Source: Protopterus annectens (taxonomy: Eukaryota; Chordata; Ceratodontiformes; Protopteridae). From it: 64,000 nucleotides of DNA. Shown here in pieces: positions 11,990 to 23,830 of the stretch. Both the position numbers and the translations under genes were made by a program. Numbering within the stretch: position 1 is the stretch's first letter; every line of letters begins with the position of its first letter. Below the pieces are notes generated by a model that was not told where the DNA came from, ran no database searches, and saw only the letters and a list, made by a program, of their open reading frames with translations. The stretch lies in assembly GCF_019279795.1 (NCBI RefSeq), contig NC_056743.1, forward strand, positions 1,779,067,549 through 1,779,131,548, given 5' to 3'.

Positions 11990-12850
11990 AATGACCTTTT
12001 TTCCTAAGTAACCATAAAACTCCATAGCTTTTCCTGGCTAAGCAGATAAACTCCAGGTGACAAAGAGTACTGAAGGGGTCGTTGGGGAAAATGTCTAATT
12101 TTTGTACTTGTGAATACATGGAAAAGTAATTAAGGGAACCTTGGGGGAAATTATTCACTTTAATATCACTTGATGATGCTTGTGCATACATGGACAAACC
12201 TGACTGAAGGGATCATTGTAGAAAATGTTTCATTTTAGTGCTTGTGCATACATAGACAAAGTACTGAAGGGGTTGTTGCGCAAAATATTTAATTTGTGTG
12301 CTTATGCATACATGGACAAAGTACGCAAGGGATCCTTGGGGGGATGATGATTAATTTTGATGCAACTTTGTGGTTACTATCTATGCAAACAGACTGCTGA
12401 AGAAGTCGTTGGGGAAAATGTTTAATTTTTGTACTAGTGCATACATGGACAAAGTACGCAAGAGATCCTTGGGGGGGGGGTGATTAATTTTGATATAATT
12501 TTATGGTTACTATGCATACAGACTGCTGAAGTCATTCGGGAAAATGTTTAATTTTTGTGCTTGTGCATACAGGGATAAAGTATGCAAGGGATCCTTAGGG
12601 GGGATGATTAATTTTGATGCAATTTTGTGGTTATTATGCCTACAAACAGACTGCTGAAGTCATTCGAGAAAATGTTTTTTTATTTTTGTGCCTGTGCAAA
12701 CATGGAAAAGTAATTAAGGCAACCTTGGGAAAAATTATTCATTTTGATGTCATTTAGAGGTGCTTGTGTGTACATGGACAAACCTGACTGACGGGGTCAT
12801 TGGGGAAAATGTTTAGTTTTTGTGCTTGTGCATAGATGGACAAAGTACGC
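11990..12850. repeat. Degenerate minisatellite, ~75-bp units in higher-order pairs
   Basis: About ten diverged units built on gtgcatacatggacaaagta, then aagg.atcctTGGGG or aggggtcgttggggaaaat, then gtttaattttt. Two alternating unit types (with and without a taattttgatgcaattttgtggtta insert, given here as its idea only) make a longer period of about 150-200 bp in the middle. No coding potential. Confidence 0.8.
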
Positions 12851-13699
12851 ATATGCATGATGATATAGACATTGATACTGAGCAAGTCCTGAGAGATTTC
12901 AATCTGTGCAAGGATCGGTGCATAAACTTATTTCCAGCATAATAGTGCATGACACCGAGATGCACAAAAGTGTGTTTTGCTTGTGTATGTCTAGCTGAGA
13001 AATTTCTGGATCTTGTGTTTCCCTGCTGCTTGCAAATGTGGGGGTATTTCAAAGTAAAACATGTAATGTAAATTATGATTGACTAGAAATAAAGCTATTT
13101 ACTGCACATTTGTATTTGCCATTTGTAATGAACTAAATAACTAGTTTTGCTCAGTTACTACTCCTGTATTAAAATACATACAACACTAAGCATTTCTATC
13201 ATTGATAATTATGTTTAACAAGGTTTATGACAAATTATGACAAATGTGATAAGTACTATGCAGTGAAATTGAATTCTTAGTAGATGAGTATGCTGAAAAG
13301 TAGGAGAATGTTGTGTGTACTCATGGATGTTCAATGTTTCCATGTGAATCTTACTGTCACTTGGAACTATTTGATAATACCTTGGTATTTCTATTTAACT
13401 TGTATACATGTGTGCGAGTTTGAGTGTGTGTGGGGGTATAACTTCACTGAAATAAAGTCAGCAAAATTTTAAATGGGAAGGTATTTTGTTTTTGACCCAT
13501 GATGTTATAAAATGTTCGAGCTGCTTCATCATGCAAGTAATTACCATCCTGGCATATGGTTGACAATGTTCATTCAGTGAGTGGCATTGTGAAAGGGGCA
13601 TAGCCTGGTCAGCAGTTTAAGGAAGTGCACGGACCACAATGTGTAGATGTGGTTGTGGCTTGTTGGGGGCAGCAGACTAAGAGCTGTCAGTACAAATCT
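12851..13699. other. No gene recognised
   Basis: AT-rich single-copy-looking DNA. A 62-codon open frame at 13284-13472 has no recognisable motif. Nothing is supported. Confidence 0.4.
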
Positions 13700-14465
13700 G
13701 AAAATCCTGCTTACACCCCTGTATTACACTACAGCACTACGCAGTTATAGGACATGCCAGAGAGATTACTGGAGTACTTCTTCCCCAAAGGTGTATTTCA
13801 CAGTGAATGATATCAGCAGGATTGCCAAAGTAGGGCATTTAAAATGTAATGAGTGTGACTAGCCTAAAATGCATTGCTCCCTACACAGACATAGACACAC
13901 ACACAATGAATGACATCAGCAGGATTGCCAAAGTAGGACATTTGGATTGTAGTGAGTGTGAGTAGCCTAAAATGTATTGCTCCCTACACAGACATAGACG
14001 CACATATATAAACATCCACAACTGCCATGTGTGGGAATAGAACCCCTTCCTGAGTTCTATATCACACTACAGAATTATGCTGTTATAGGACACACCATGG
14101 GGATTACTGCAGCACTCTTTCCCCAAATGTGTATTTCACAGTGAATGACATCAGCAGGATTGCCAAAGTAGGACATTTGGATTGTAGTGAGTGTGAGTAA
14201 CCCAAAATACATTGCTCCCTACAAAGACATAGAAATGCACACAAAAACATCCATGACTGCCATGTGTGGGAATAGAATCCCTAACAGAGTTCTATATCAC
14301 ACTGCAGCATTACACTGTTATGGGACAAGCCATGGGAATTACTGGAGTACTCCTTCCCCAAATGTGTATTTCACAGTGAACGACAGCAGGATTGTCAAAG
14401 TAGGACATTTGATTTGTAGTGAGCATAAGTAGCCTAAAAAGCATTGCTGTCTACACAGACAGAAA

Positions 14466-14466
<1 letters not shown>

Positions 14467-14527
<61 letters not shown>
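14467..14527. repeat. (CA)n inside tandem array
   Basis: Pure CA run at a monomer junction of the 13.7-15.4 kb array. Confidence 0.98.
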
Positions 14528-14530
<3 letters not shown>

Positions 14531-15175
14531 GTCATGTCTGGGATTAGAACTCTTACCTAACTAGTTCATTACACTACAGCAGTACACAGTTATAAGACAC
14601 GCCACAGAGATTAGTGGGCTGCAGCTTTCCAATAATGTGTATTTCACAGTGAATGACATCAGCAGCCTTGCCAAAGTAGGGAATTTGAATTGCACTGAGT
14701 GTGACTAGCCAAAACAGCATTGCTCTCTACACAGACACACACATTTGCCATGTTTGGGATTAGAACTCCTACCTATTTTATCACACTACAGCAGTACGCA
14801 CTTACAGGATGCGCCATGGAGATTACTGGGCTATAGCTTCTGAAAGGTGTATTTCACAGTGAATGACATCAGCAGCCTTGCCAAAGTAGGGTATTTGAAT
14901 TGTAGTGGACGTGACTAGCCTAAAAAGCATTGCTCTCTACACAGACAGAGACACACACACATGCACACAGTTGCCATGTCTGGGATTAGAACTCCTACCT
15001 AACTAGTTTATCACACTACAGCAGTACACAGTTATAGGATGCACCATGGAGATTACTGGGCTACAGCTTTCTGAAAGGTGCATTTCTCAGTGAATGACAT
15101 CAGCAGCCTTGCCAAAGTATGGCATTTGAATTGTACTGGGTGTGACTAGCCTAAAAAGCACTGCTCTCTACACAG

Positions 15176-15270
<95 letters not shown>
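15176..15270. repeat. (CA)n inside tandem array
   Basis: CA run broken once by tata, at a later monomer junction of the same array. Confidence 0.98.
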
Positions 15271-15418
15271 CTTGTCATGTCTGGGATTAGAACTCCTACC
15301 TAACTAGTTTATCACACTACAGCGGTTATAGGATGCGCAATGGAGATTACCGGGCTACAATTTTTCCAAAGGTGTATTTCAAAATGGGTGACCTCAGCAG
15401 GTTTGTCATAGTAGGGCT

Positions 15419-17889
15419 ATGGGGAGGGCAGTGTGTGTGCATGGGCCATAACCCATTCATCTAGAGGTTGACACACCATATGCGGGCACACGCAGGGTTA
15501 TATTCCACAGGTACGTGTATACAGCTGCAAGTTGACTACTTCCTTGTACAGTCATGTTGCACAGTTAGCACTTGCACCACATAGTCTGTAATGCTGGTGG
15601 ATACCAGTGGCTAATGTCTACAGTGAGTGACATTTACATCTCATGTGATTGTAGCCATTTGGCTGTGTGCTGGGTGGGACAGACCTCATAATGGATGGCT
15701 CCTTGTCACAGTCGCTGTCTTCCACACATCCATGTCCATCTACGTTTGGCTTATTATAGTGTGTTGTACTTGGATATGTATCTATATTCCTAGCCACTGT
15801 AGGTGCAAGGCATGACTGGTGCATACTGTGGAGTGTATGCAGTAACATCTGCAAATGTCAGATATGTATGGTCCACTTTTGTTTGCAGACATGGACTTCA
15901 TTAATTCAAGTGTGTGAGCATGCCCAGTATGACCTTTCAGTATGTTGTTGTCTGACATTGCCTTCATTTCTCTAAGTGTGTGAGCATGCTCAGTATGCCC
16001 TTCTGTACTGAATGTTTGGATCGATTGAAGGTAGTTTGTACTCCTGTGCAAACCGTTGTGTTGCACACCTACAGGTAGCAAACAGTTTCTGCAGGGTATC
16101 CGTTGATCATTTGGCAATATGGGGACAAACTGTGCAGGGCATAGTGTGTACTGTAGGTGATTTTGTCTGTGCTGCTTCAGCTGCATGGTACTGCTGTTAG
16201 CAGAGATATTCAGACATGTGTATTGTTATACATAGTGATGTTTTCTGCCCTCATGTACTGTCAGGTGGATATTCTTGCTCACAGTAATGTCTTGGGGACA
16301 AGGGTGACTGCAGCTGTGTCCAGTATTGTGGGCAGACACCTACGTATTCATGGTATGTTATGCCATTCTGGAGGAGGAGCTGCTGCAGACACTTGCTGCT
16401 GGGTCTGTGTATCTGGTTCAACACCTTGGTACAGTGCTGGCAGAGGATCCCATACCTGTACACCCATCAACATGACAGTATGGGCTTTTCTTGCTGTGGC
16501 AATGCCTCACAGCTGTACATATTTGCACAGGTTAAGCAGAGACAGGGGCCATGGGCCAGGACATTTACCCATATTGTGGTGTACAGGCAGGTGTGTAGCC
16601 ACCCATTTATGTGTTTGCAGCCAGTGATAGTGTGTGCACATAGCTTGGTGTCAGACCCTGCACATTCCATGCTGCCCATGCCCCCCCCCTGTTATTCTAA
16701 CCTCTTCCATACATTATGCATACATTCCGTGATACTTTCCCTAAGGGTATCAACCCATCACAGGTATGTGTTAGTGTTGGTCCACAGTTCATGCAGTGGG
16801 ACATGGTGGACATGTTACTGTGATTTGTCCACATGGCCTTGCATATAGCTTATGTGGAGTGTGTTATGTTGTTATTTGGGTGTCCATGACATAACATGCA
16901 TTGGCAATACGTGTGAGACACAGGCCTTTGGCAGATACCTGTGGGTCATTAGGTGTTGCTGTGGGCCAGATGTGGCAGGCTGTTACATTCTGTCAGTCCT
17001 ACAGTCTCAGACTGCCATACATTATATTCCCCTGGGGTGACAGGGTAGGTGTGGCAGGTGTTCAAGCCAATACCTTCTATCAGTCTTGATCAGGTGGTGT
17101 GGATGCTGGTTGGGTGCTACCTACAGCTAGGGACACACCTGCATGGGACACCTGCACTGCAAGCTGCATTCTTCCACTATTGCCATATACAGGTGGGGAC
17201 ACACTGTACCCATTCCCCACAGCAGGAATATGACCAGAGAGGTAACTGTGGGTGGTGTTTGTGTGAGCTGGGTGCATGTGTGCTATGGACACTACTTGCA
17301 TCTGACACACAGATATGCATGGGGCATTCTAGTTATGCTGGCATGTGTAGGTACATCAGCTGTTTCCCAAAAAATCAGTCCAACCTCCTTTGTGATCTGC
17401 AAGTGTTCGGGCAGACATCACTAGTATCCCCTACTACAGGACCAGTTATTGTGATACATACCTGTATGTACAATTCCAAGGGTGTCTCCATTTCACAGTG
17501 ATACAATATATACTGTATGTCTGGGGTACTTTCCCCTGTGTATTGCTTGTATATCTAGCCCAACAGCCATGCCATGTCAGTCTTTCAGATGGTGACACAT
17601 AACACCACCATACATTTATAATGGCTTACTGTAAGCATGTGTTATACTGGTGGGGATTGTCTTTGGCACTGCAGTTGTGAGGGCTTGTCCCTGTCATCAG
17701 CAATAGTGGGCAATGGCCACCAGGTCTTAACTCAACATGCATACATACTGACAACTCTCACACAATATGAAACACACACCAACCTAACACACACAGACCT
17801 GCATATTGTGCAAGTGCTACAACCTATCCTGCTACCTTGGCCACCTCTGGGCATCTGTGCTCCACGCGTATTATACCTACTCATGCATG
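15419..17889. other. TG/CA-rich DNA, no supported gene
   Basis: Same texture as 1-10.2 kb and probably the same element. A ~75-bp direct duplication lies at about 15907-15990 (aagtgtgtgagcatgc twice). Open frames of up to 162 codons on + at 16157-16848 overlap in several frames, show no family motif and have the composition of the surrounding DNA, so I do not call them. Confidence 0.4.
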
Positions 17890-19210
17890 TTACTACATTT
17901 CTACACAGGATTGGGGGAAGGGGCACAACTGGCTGTTTTTACATGTCTACATTGGAGTGGGGGGGGCACACGTGACTGTTACTACATTTCTACATAGAAT
18001 TGTGGGGGAACACACCTGACAGTTTCTACATTTCTACACATGATTGTGGGGCACACCTGACTGTTACTACATTTCTACACTGGATTGGGGGTAGGGGTAC
18101 ACCTGACTGTTTCTACATGTCTACATAGGAGGACGGGCACACCTGACTGTTACTACATTTCTGCATAGGATTGTGGGGAGACACACCTGGCTATTTCTAC
18201 ATTTCTACATAGGATTGGGGAGAACACATAACTGTTTCTACATTTCAACACTGGATTGGGGTAAGGGGCACATCTGACTGTTTCTACATGTCTACTTGGG
18301 AGTGGGGGGCACACCTGACTGTTACTACATTTCCACATAGGATTATGGGGGGGGGCACCTGACTGTTTCTACATTTCTACACAGGACTGGGAGCACACCT
18401 GACTGTTACTACATTTCTACACTGGATTGTGGGTAGGGGCACACCTGACTGTTTCTACATGTCTACATGGGAGTGGGTGCAAATCTGACTGTTACTACAT
18501 TTATACATAGGGTTGTGGGGGGGATACACCTGATTGTTTTTACATTTCTACACAGGATTGGGAGGCACACCTGACTCTTACTACATTTCTACACAGGACT
18601 GGGGGGACACTTGACTGTTACTACATTTCTACACTGGATTGGGGGAAGAGGCGCACCTGACTGTTTCTACATGTCTACATTGGAGTGGGGGGCACACCTG
18701 ACTGTTACTACATTTCTACATAGGATTGCGTGGGGACACACCTGACTGTTACTACATTTCTACACTGGATTGGGGGAAGGGGCACACCTGACTGTTTCTA
18801 CATGTCTACATAGGAGTGGGGGGCACACCTGACTGTTATTACATTTCTACATAGGATGGTGGGGGGACACATCTGACTGTTTCTACATTTCTCCACAGGA
18901 CTGGGGGGCACACCTGACTGTTACCACATTTCTACACTGGGTTGGGGTAGGGGCAAACCTGAATGTTTCTACATGTCTACATGGGAGTGGGGGGGCACAT
19001 CTGACTGTTACTACATTTATACATAGGGTTATGGGGAACACACCTGACTGTTTTTACATTTCTACACAGGATTGCGGGGCACACCTGACTCTTACTACAT
19101 TTCTACACAGGATTGGGAGGGCACACTTGACTGTTACATTTCTACACAGGATTGGGGGGCACACCTTACTTTTCTACATGTCTACATATGATGGAGGCAC
19201 ACCTGGCACT
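17890..19210 (+). repeat. Minisatellite of ~48-bp units
   Basis: Roughly 27 units of the type cacacctgactgttactaca, tttctacacaggattggggg. Unit subtypes recur in order (tactacatttctacaca, then a tttctacatgtctacat form with gagtgggg), so there is a higher-order pattern of two to three units. G-runs on one strand are regularly spaced. Untranslatable and not CRISPR-like, since the unique parts vary in length and are themselves related. Confidence 0.95.
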
Positions 19211-19998
19211 TGTACACATTTGTCATTACTGTACTGATATGTCAGGTACTCCATTTCATTCTGTATTCTAACCTATCATGCTGACTAGAGGCATGTCAGT
19301 GTACTACAGGTCTTAGCTTTGATTGACCTACACATTAGTGTCTGACATCCTACCCTTCAGAGCTAACATCCCACTGCCTGACCTGCTCTAGTCTGTCTGT
19401 GTAGGCCTGGGGGGGGGGAGGTTACCCATAGGCATCATTCAGAGGCCAGGCATAGCCATAGTAGGGTTTTGGTTAGTGTATGTTTTTTTATTGTGTTTGG
19501 GTAGGTAGTGTGTTGTGGGTGGTGGGTTGGCCGACTATCATGGTTCGAGGTTTTAAATTTTGTGGTTTAGTACGTTCAACATATTCGCAGATCACTCTTT
19601 ATGTGTCTCGCTATTTGTATTCGCCCTTTTCAGCTTTTGAGAGAATAAAGTAGACCCGGTGTTGTTGTCCTGTGTAGTACTGACTACTATGGTGACTCCA
19701 GTATTTGTTATGGATGCCATTGTGCCACTATGCATGACTACTATCTGCTGCCATACCATTCAGCCACCTGATTCCCTTGCATGCTCACATCTATATCATA
19801 GATACAGGTAACAACACATTCTACTCCATTTGGCAATTGGTAGGTTGATTGGCTTACCTTGTCGGTGTGCCAGTATTGAGGATGATGCTAGAGGGCTGCC
19901 TATGTCAGATGCACATAGTATACTCCCTATACATGGTTGAGCACAGGTAGTGTCATGTTTGGCATCCCTTTTACTGTATGTGCAAGTCAGAGAGAGGT
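19211..19998. other. No gene recognised
   Basis: Mixed DNA between the minisatellite and the MITE, with a G-run at about 19410. Nothing supported. Confidence 0.4.
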
Positions 19999-20585
19999 GT
20001 CATTCCCGGGTCTATATTATAACATCGAAGTCTTAAAGCTTCGAATGTTATAATATCGAACCCTATGCACGAACATTGAAAATAGCGAGGCTGCAGAATA
20101 TGGAATACTTTCCTAGGGAAAATATTTGGTGGGCCATTTCTGCAGCTTTGCTATTTCCTTGACTGTGGAGAGAAGGTTACGGACCAGGTTAAGGTAAGTG
20201 TGCGAACGAAGGTGAGTGTGCGATAGGGACCTTTGGGTTAGGGAGCGGGTAAGTTGAGTGTGCGATAGGGACTTTAGGGTTAGAGAGCAGGTAAGGTGAG
20301 TGTGCAATAGTTAGGGACCTTAGGGTTAGGGTTGGGTTAAGGTAAGTGGATAGCTAGTAGTGTATGTATGGTTTACTGTAAGGTTTTGTGAAGTGTATTT
20401 GTGTGGATTATTTATTTTGGTGTGCTTGTGTTGTGTGTATGTTTGTCGGAACAGCGATTGTCTTCCCTGGGAAAAAAATTGCTATTCTGAGTGTTCGATG
20501 TTATGGTCTTTTGATTGAAATGGTTCGATATTATAACATTCAAAGTTTTAAGACTTTGATGTTATAATATAGACCCGTCATTCCC
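19999..20585. mobile_element. MITE-like DNA transposon with 9-bp target duplication
   Basis: The element is 20008-20576. GTCATTCCC is repeated directly outside both ends (19999-20007 and 20577-20585). The 55-bp terminal inverted repeats (20008-20062 and 20522-20576) differ at only three positions, two of them CpG to TpG/CpA type. Each terminal repeat is itself a hairpin: attataacatcgaag and cttcgaatgttataat around a short loop. The interior is non-coding. A 9-bp target duplication and long terminal repeats point to a Mutator-like (MULE) family by established rules. If one base is assigned differently, an 8-bp duplication (hAT-like) is possible. It sits close to the Harbinger transposase and is young, given the intact ends. 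Confidence 0.85.
20160..20345 (+). repeat. Telomere-like repeat array inside the MITE
   Basis: About four imperfect units of ~42 bp: gtaaggtgagtgtgcgatag, ggacctttagggttaggg. The last one runs into ttagggttagggttgggtta. TTAGGG words appear several times, always as part of the longer unit, so this is an interior minisatellite of the transposon and not a telomere. Confidence 0.8.
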
Positions 20586-20775
20586 TGGGTCCCTACTGTG
20601 TCAGTGTATGTGCTATGCAATGCCTCTTTGCCAAGGCCAGGGCATACTAGGCACACCTCCATCTGCCTACTGGGGCAGGCTCAGGTTATTCCTCCTCTGA
20701 GTCACTCTGTGCCTGTGCAGGCCTTGGCATTGGTGGGGGGCTGGGTGGCCCTGCCCCATGCTGTTCCTGCTGCAG

Positions 20776-21825
20776 CTATTTCTGCAGGATCATAGTGTGT
20801 AGCATAGCACATACCATAACAATTTGAGTACATGCAACTGGTGAGTACTGCAAGGCTCCACTGGATGTGTCCGGGCACTGGAATCATGATTTGAGCATCC
20901 AAAAAACACGGTCTATTGTAAGTCTGATCTGTGCGTGTGCCTCATTATGGTGTTCTTGTTCAGGTGTGTGTTCCTTTCTGATGGGTGTCATCAGCCATGG
21001 CTCCAGTGTGTAACCAGCATCCCCCACTAGGTGACCATAAGGGATGTGTCCATTGACAAATATTTGGTACAGCTGCGTTAGATGCCATATGTGGGAATCG
21101 TGATAGCTTCCAGGCAGCCAGCACACATTCATTATAATGCCCTGGGCATCACACACAACTTGGCAGTTGATGGAGGGGAGGCCCTTGCGGTTGATGTAGA
21201 CCCTACCCTGATCACCGGGTGGTGCTTTGATGCATATGTGCATGCAGTCTATAGCACCCACTACCTCAGGGTATTCTACTATTTGGTGGAAGAGACGCAT
21301 ATTGCTGGCCAACACCTCACAGGTGTTGAGGAAATATACATGCTCACCGGCATGTGCTGACATGGCATCCAGGAACTGGTGGAATACTCTGGATGCTGAT
21401 GCCTGTAAGATCCCCATGATATCCCCAGTTGAGCTTTGGGGTGTACATGTGGCTAGTATTCCTAGGCCTCCACATACCTTGATATCCACTGGGATGGATT
21501 CTCCTCTGTCAGTTCGGTGTTTCAGGCATGGCCGGCACAGCGCAACAATTTGCTGTAGGAGATCCCTATCCACCTTATATTGCTCCACTATCTCCAGGTC
21601 ATGTAGCCCCTGGTAGATTACCCTGGGTATGTACACTCTTCTCTGTCTCCACACTGTGGGTTGGTCGACAGCATTTACATCCTTACCACCCTCAGCCTCT
21701 TCTACATGTTGTATGATGCCTGCTGCAGCCCCTATCATTTTGATGTTTTGTTTGTTACAAGTTCCCCACTTGCATACACCGGTGGTGTAGAGTATGGGAT
21801 AAACCAGAGGGGAAGGTGTTTGCAT
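20776..21825 (-). pseudogene. PIF/Harbinger transposase (HARBI1-like), decayed
   Basis: A 313-residue frame from ATG at 21825 ends at a TGA (20884-20886). The same frame then continues for 36 codons (FQCPDTSSGALQYSPVACTQ, then MVCAMLHTMILQ) to TAG at 20776-20778, so the TGA looks like a CGA (Arg) that mutated within KSRFQCL. A Met at residue 30 may be the real start. DDE nuclease signatures: GAIDCMH with D193, INRKG, GSYHDSHIW, and LVGDAGYTLEPWLMTP with D269. The usual third acid in the N.AH..IR..IER block is Asp (D305) instead of Glu. The family cuts its own terminal repeats and reinserts with a 3-bp target duplication, working with a Myb-like partner. It converges on the Myb-like gene at 2.3-5.7 kb. 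Confidence 0.9.
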
Positions 21826-22649
21826 AGTTTATAGTAGTGTTGTGGGCTGGGCTGGTCTGCTGCCTGTGTAATTGGCTGATTCTGATACATTTCACATGCC
21901 AACTATGCTAGTTCTCCTAGATTACCTTCCTACTGCTGTTTTCCCTTCCCATTGCCTTCCTGTTTAAGCCCAGAGGAATGCCTCACAAACACAGTGCTCA
22001 AATGTGCACAGAGATGCTATTCCCTGGTTTACTTTTTTTTTTCTTTAAAACCTGGTGTGTGGCATGCACACCCGCTTAGGCAATGTAAAGAGTGCTAGGC
22101 AGCCTCAGACACACCCCCTTGCCTAGCTGTGCTAAGCTAGGAGCAAACCTGAGCCACAGGGCTCCAATCCACTTATAGTATGCCTGATACCCCCACCCCC
22201 ATGATATCAGCTAACTCCTAGGCTTGCACCAAGCTATTCTTGCTCTTACACTGTTGGGAGCTGACTAGCATGCAGGGAAAATCTGGGGTTCACTATCATA
22301 CCCCTCATCTGCATATGATTTTCTGCTAATGCATAGTTACATGTCTCACACTGAGCCTCCCCCCTTGGCAACCATTATTCACTGACCATGTTGTATTCTG
22401 CCTGTGATTGACTATAATGGCAGAATAGTGATTTTAGTTAGAATGCTTATTTTAGATTTATTTTCTTATTTTCCCCTGATCCCATTTGCGTGCCACTGCT
22501 CTACGCTTAAACAGCCGAGATTGGGTAAAAGAAAATAAAAGTTGATTTTTTTCAACTGTTTTCCATACCAATGGCCTTATACTTGGCCATTGGCAAGCTT
22601 TTTAAATGACATCCACCCTTTATTTGGAGCTGTCATGGCTCTGTTTTGG
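21826..22649. other. Upstream DNA of the transposase
   Basis: No supported coding exon. The sequence holds the presumed 5' region of the transposase on the minus strand and becomes AT-richer beyond 22400. Confidence 0.35.
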
Positions 22650-22937
22650 AATTTGCAGAAATGTACCTCATTACTGGAGGAGTACATTTCTGCAGATTAC
22701 CCTAGTCCTGCACGATGAGTTTCCAGCTTCCTGGATCACAAATTCACCTCATTTGCATGGATTTCTCTGGCAAATGAGGTAATTTGCATACAGGGGCTGA
22801 GTCCATGCAGGACTAGTGCAGGAGCACTCGTGCACGCCCCTACAGGTTATTCCTGGATTGCACGGCAGACATATTGCCTGCTGGAGCTCCTGCACTAATC
22901 CTGCATGCCATGCAAGGCTTATAGAATCTGGGGCATT
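22650..22937. repeat. Cluster of hairpins, possible right end of the Harbinger element
   Basis: Three nested-spacing hairpins. 22654-22666 pairs with 22682-22694 (tgcagaaatgtac, perfect). cctcatttgc pairs with gcaaatgagg around 22747-22781. 22807-22825 pairs with 22886-22904 (gcaggactagtgcaggagc, one mismatch). The last base of the block, read outward as GCCCCAGATTCTATAAG on the minus strand, could be a terminal repeat. No matching left end was found in the window, so the boundary is an inference. The sequence texture changes to AT-rich just after it. Confidence 0.45.
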
Positions 22938-23599
22938 GTATTTCAAACATTTCTTGATGTTTTAGATAAGCACATTTAATTTTGTTCTAAGGATCTACAG
23001 TTAAGAACTATTCAGTCTTGTTTCCTTTGACATATAAATTGACGAGTGACTAAACCCACAAAAAGTAATACATGTAATACGAGAAGAGGAAAAGGGGAGA
23101 GGTTAAGGAAAGAAAAGAGAAATAATGAAATGCTTCTGTATATTTTTTGTAAACTTTTCATAATATAATATTGTAAAATAGTTTTATTCTTTATTCTATA
23201 TTGGTAATTATATCAAGAACAATGCAATCCATTAATAAATCTTGTAAATTCAAATTAATAAAAGTAAAGTACATTCTCTATTGAAAGTACAGCTGATATC
23301 ATTCAATCAATATAACATTTCAGAAAATAAGAAATCAGCCCAAGGAACATCAATTCGCTTAACTCATTCTCTATCACTATATTCTTTTTCCTGTCAGAAA
23401 AAAATATATATATAATACTGTTTTGTAAGTGCTATATACCTTGCAAATATCAATTTTAACTGATAGATTAATATATGTCAGTACAGGGTGAGACAGGAAG
23501 ATAGATGTATGTACAGGTTCTTACTAAACTGATGATAAAAGGAGACCACTAGGAAGTTTAGCCATATCACCCAGTACTGGTGTGGGACTATCAATAAAT
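22938..23599. other. AT-rich DNA, nothing recognised
   Basis: No open frame or repeat could be assigned. Confidence 0.4.
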
Positions 23600-23740
23600 G
23601 TTTCATACCCCAAGTCCCTGCTTATCAACAGTACCAGAACTTGTCAGAGATTTGGGATGCATGGCTAAGCTTAAAACAGCCATTGTCGTCATTAGTATAG
23701 TACACACCTATGAACCTCTAAACCACCAAGCAGACTTTTC
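23600..23740 (+). mobile_element. Possible CR1 3' end fragment
   Basis: The sequence around 23690-23720 (agtacacacctatgaacctc) resembles the 3' end of the CR1 at 25966-27363 (ctacacacctatgaaactatgaac-type ending). Upstream similarity is weak. CR1 elements end in short repeated ATGAAC-like words and usually lack a poly(A) tail. Confidence 0.3.
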
Positions 23741-23830
23741 TCCACATATTTAAATTTAAAATTTGTTATCACTCATCCAGTCATTCAGTCTGGTTAAAGT
23801 ACTTTGTTTGATAGGCAAGGGCCTGTCAAG

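Larger units (their letters stand above)
13700..15418. repeat. Tandem array, ~215-240-bp monomer with tRNA-like boxes
   Basis: About seven monomers, each with atcacactacagca, cagttataggac, a ggagattactgg, gtgtatttcacagtgaatga, catcagcag..ttgccaaagta and ctacacagac, ending in a (CA)n of variable length. An extra half-unit lies near 13905. On the minus strand each monomer reads GCTGTAGTGTGATAAACTAG and then AGTTCTAATCCC, the second fitting a B box. The monomer may therefore be a tandemly amplified tRNA-derived SINE. The CA tails at 14467-14527 and 15176-15270 are expanded. Confidence 0.8.

Noticed and set aside
16157-16848. Overlapping open frames of 156 and 162 codons on the plus strand
   Set aside because: Open in several frames at once, composition equals the surroundings, no motif and no splice context.
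17890-19210. CRISPR-like array
   Set aside because: Repeat and spacer are not distinct, unit length varies, units are all related, and the context is eukaryotic.
20160-20345. Interstitial telomere
   Set aside because: TTAGGG words are embedded in a ~42-bp unit inside a transposon and are not a pure hexamer array.
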